Positions 62,526 to 64,000 of a stretch of DNA of 64,000 nt are shown here, in pieces. Every line of letters begins with the position of its first letter. The first letter of the stretch is position 1. A model generated the notes under the pieces. It searched no databases. It saw nothing but the letters and a program-made list of their open reading frames with translations, and had not been told where the DNA came from. The DNA is taken from positions 204,143-268,142 of the forward strand of contig NZ_NXEJ01000001.1 in NCBI RefSeq assembly GCF_002915175.1. The letters are read 5' to 3'. A program made the position numbers and the translations under genes. This stretch comes from Agrobacterium rosae. Lineage in GTDB: Bacteria; Pseudomonadota; Alphaproteobacteria; Rhizobiales; Rhizobiaceae.

Positions 62526-63824
62526 ATGATCAAGAAATTTTCCATGGCCGCAATGGCCATCACGTTTTCGGCGACGTCTTCCATGGCGGCGACCAACATC
62601 ACCTGGTGGCACGGCATGGGTGGCCGCAATGGCGAAGTCATCAATGAAGTGTCCCAGAAGTTCAACGCCGCCCAGAGCGCGTGCGCTATAACGCCGGTTT
62701 CCAAGGGCTCTTACGAAGAAGCTCTGGCCAGCGGCATCGCTGCCTTCCGTTCGGGCGAACAGCCGAACATTCTTCAGGTCTTCGATGCCGGTGCCGCCAC
62801 CATCATCAACGCCAAGGGCGCTGTCATTCCTGCTGAAGACATCATCACCAAGGCTGGTTACAAGTTCGACCGCGAAGCCTTCATTCCCGGCGTACGCAGC
62901 TTCTTCGCTGCCGCTGATGGCAAGTTCGTCGGCATGCCATTCAACTCTTCCGCTCCGATCATGTATTTCAACACCGAAGCCCTGAAAAAGGCTGGCGTTG
63001 AAGCACCAAAGACTTGGGAAGAGTTTGAAGCAGCGGCACCAAAGCTGAAGGAAGCCGGTTTCATTCCGCTCGTTCAGACGCAGCTGACATGGGAGTTCAC
63101 CGAGAACTTCTTCTCGCGCAACAACCTGCAATTCGCCACCAACAACAATGGTTACGACAGCGTTGTCGACACCAAGCTGAAGGTCACCGACCCGAACCTC
63201 GTCATGATGTTCGACAAGCTGAAGTCCTGGAAGGATCAGGGTTATTTTGCTTATTACGGTGCTGGCTGGAACGATAACCAGAAGCCGTTCGAAGAAAACA
63301 AGGTCGCACTCTGGATCGGTTCTTCCGGCTCCTTCGGTGGCCTGCAGAAGACGGCACAGATGCCGTTCTCGGCAACATTCCTTCCTTACTGGGGCTCCAT
63401 CAAGGGCGCTGGCACCAACTCCTTCATCGGCGGCGCGGCCCTGTTTGCCATGTCCGGCAAGCCTGAAGGTGAAAACAAGTGCGTTGCCGACTTCTTCCAG
63501 TTCCTGACATCGCCTGAAATCCAGAAGTTCTACCACCAGGCAACCGGTTACGTTGCCATCACGCAGGCAGCATACGAACTGGCCAAGAAGGAAGGCTACT
63601 ACGAAAAGCAGCCAGTTGCCGAAGTTGGCATCAAGCAGCTTTCCCTTCCAGGTGGCGAATGGTCCAAGGGCTACCGTCTCGGCTTCTACCCACAGATTCG
63701 CACTGTGATGGAACGCGAATACGGCCGCATCTTCTCTGGCGAAGTTCAGCCAAAGGAAGCTCTCGAGATCATCGAGAAGGAAGGCAACGAACTTCTGGCA
63801 CGTTTCGCCAAGACCGCTGGCTAA
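62526..63824 (+). CDS. ugpB: sn-glycerol-3-phosphate ABC transporter substrate-binding protein UgpB
   Basis: From the ATG at 62526 (GAGG box) the protein has 432 residues and a signal peptide ending near SSMAA (about 22). The mature part shows the UgpB signatures: ITWWHGMGGRNGEVINEVSQKFN, SGEQPNILQVFDAGAATIINAKG and LFAMSGKPEGENKCVADFFQFLTSPEIQKF. It binds glycerol-3-phosphate and related diesters in the periplasm under phosphate starvation. The permease and ATPase genes are beyond the right edge. The PHO box supports control by PhoB. Confidence 0.95.
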   Translation: MIKKFSMAAMAITFSATSSMAATNITWWHGMGGRNGEVINEVSQKFNAAQSACAITPVSKGSYEEALASGIAAFRSGEQPNILQVFDAGAATIINAKGAVIPAEDIITKAGYKFDREAFIPGVRSFFAAADGKFVGMPFNSSAPIMYFNTEALKKAGVEAPKTWEEFEAAAPKLKEAGFIPLVQTQLTWEFTENFFSRNNLQFATNNNGYDSVVDTKLKVTDPNLVMMFDKLKSWKDQGYFAYYGAGWNDNQKPFEENKVALWIGSSGSFGGLQKTAQMPFSATFLPYWGSIKGAGTNSFIGGAALFAMSGKPEGENKCVADFFQFLTSPEIQKFYHQATGYVAITQAAYELAKKEGYYEKQPVAEVGIKQLSLPGGEWSKGYRLGFYPQIRTVMEREYGRIFSGEVQPKEALEIIEKEGNELLARFAKTAG

Positions 63825-63845
63825 TCAGCTTTAGCTTGAAAAAGA

Positions 63846-63876
63846 CGAACCTCCCTTCCTGACGAGGGGAGGTTCG
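63846..63876 (+). terminator. Hairpin after ugpB (terminator or processing site)
   Basis: CGAACCTCCC pairs with GGGAGGTTCG in a 10-bp stem, loop 11 nt, 22 bp after the ugpB stop. The downstream T tract is weak (TTGGTTGC), so it may stabilise the ugpB mRNA and limit, not block, read-through to ugpA. Confidence 0.6.
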
Positions 63877-63909
63877 TTGGTTGCTTGGAAGGCTCGTCCA
63901 ACACTCCAT

Positions 63910-63993
63910 CGTCATCCTCGGGCTTGTCCCGAGGATCTAACGAACCACAACATTGAACGTGGTTAGATCCTCGGGACAAGCCCGAGGATGACG
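63910..63993. repeat. 32-bp perfect inverted repeat, intergenic element
   Basis: Arms at 63910-63941 and 63962-63993 are perfect inverted copies, with a 20-bp centre. Each arm holds its own GC-rich stem (CTCGGGCTTGTCCCGAG). The outer GTCATCC/GGATGAC ends resemble the element at 36189. It fits the dispersed palindromes of Rhizobiales chromosomes. Confidence 0.8.
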
Positions 63994-64000
63994 TCGAGTA

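Overview
This window looks like core chromosome of a Rhizobiaceae alphaproteobacterium, most likely Agrobacterium or a close Rhizobium relative. The evidence is the gene content and order (lepA, infC-rpmI-rplT, pheST, xseA, guaA, pyrF, dnaN, rsmI-yraN), a PmtA-type phospholipid methyltransferase, a membrane ferritin MbfA with Irr-type ICE boxes, CtrA-type boxes (TTAA-N7-TTAA), and rhizobial intergenic palindromic repeats. I see no phage, plasmid backbone, transposase or CRISPR array. Coding density is high throughout.

Layout. 1-2.4 kb: 5' end of a Tad/Flp pilus cluster on the minus strand (pilin, prepilin peptidase, CpaB running off the edge), with a divergent CpaC-N-domain protein. 2.5-4.4 kb: tRNA-Leu(CAG), a SelW-like protein, a GNAT/XRE-cupin pair. 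4.5-6.4 kb: lepA. 6.5-16.8 kb: accessory transport, regulation and envelope genes (MocR/EamA pair, GH25 lipoprotein, chemoreceptor, hydrolase/membrane AraC pair, orphan TRAP binding protein). 17-20.9 kb: mbfA iron exporter with two ICE boxes, RidA/TetR divergent pair with three operator copies, a BTLCP protease and a hydrolase. 21-27.5 kb: translation block infC (AUU start), rpmI, rplT, pheS, pheT, with a DUF4160/DUF2442 pair between pheS and pheT. 27.5-34.4 kb: two aldo/keto reductases, LysR, GNAT, GlxA/isochorismatase, Gfo/Idh/MocA and two small membrane proteins. 34.5-44.5 kb: xseA, MarR/EamA pair, M29 peptidase, YbaK, ArsC-like, RNA ligase, guaA, MTA/SAH nucleosidase, thioesterase, TspO. 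44.5-49.9 kb: an iron-linked imelysin / di-haem / imelysin / DUF1513 gene set. 50-64 kb: rsmB, rlpA, queG operon, small secreted peptide, NDUFA9-like, the pmtA-phosphatase-pyrF-DUF1330 cluster, dnaN, rsmI-yraN-acetyltransferase, and ugpB with a PHO box.

How the genes work together. Several divergent regulator/target pairs (MocR-EamA, MarR-EamA, TetR-RidA, LysR-AKR) carry palindromes in their shared promoters. Iron is a second theme: mbfA exports iron, and the imelysin/di-haem set is a periplasmic system linked to iron uptake.

The most interesting items are: a 182-bp RIME-like inverted repeat inserted in an open reading frame between the signal peptide and the mature part of the di-haem oxidoreductase; a toxin-antitoxin-like pair inside pheST whose first gene is frameshifted; tandem ICE boxes at mbfA; triple TetR-type operators; an exact CtrA box upstream of the pilin; and a phosphoglycerate-mutase-fold protein lacking its catalytic arginine pair. 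I found no wholly new multi-gene system that the sequence alone can prove.
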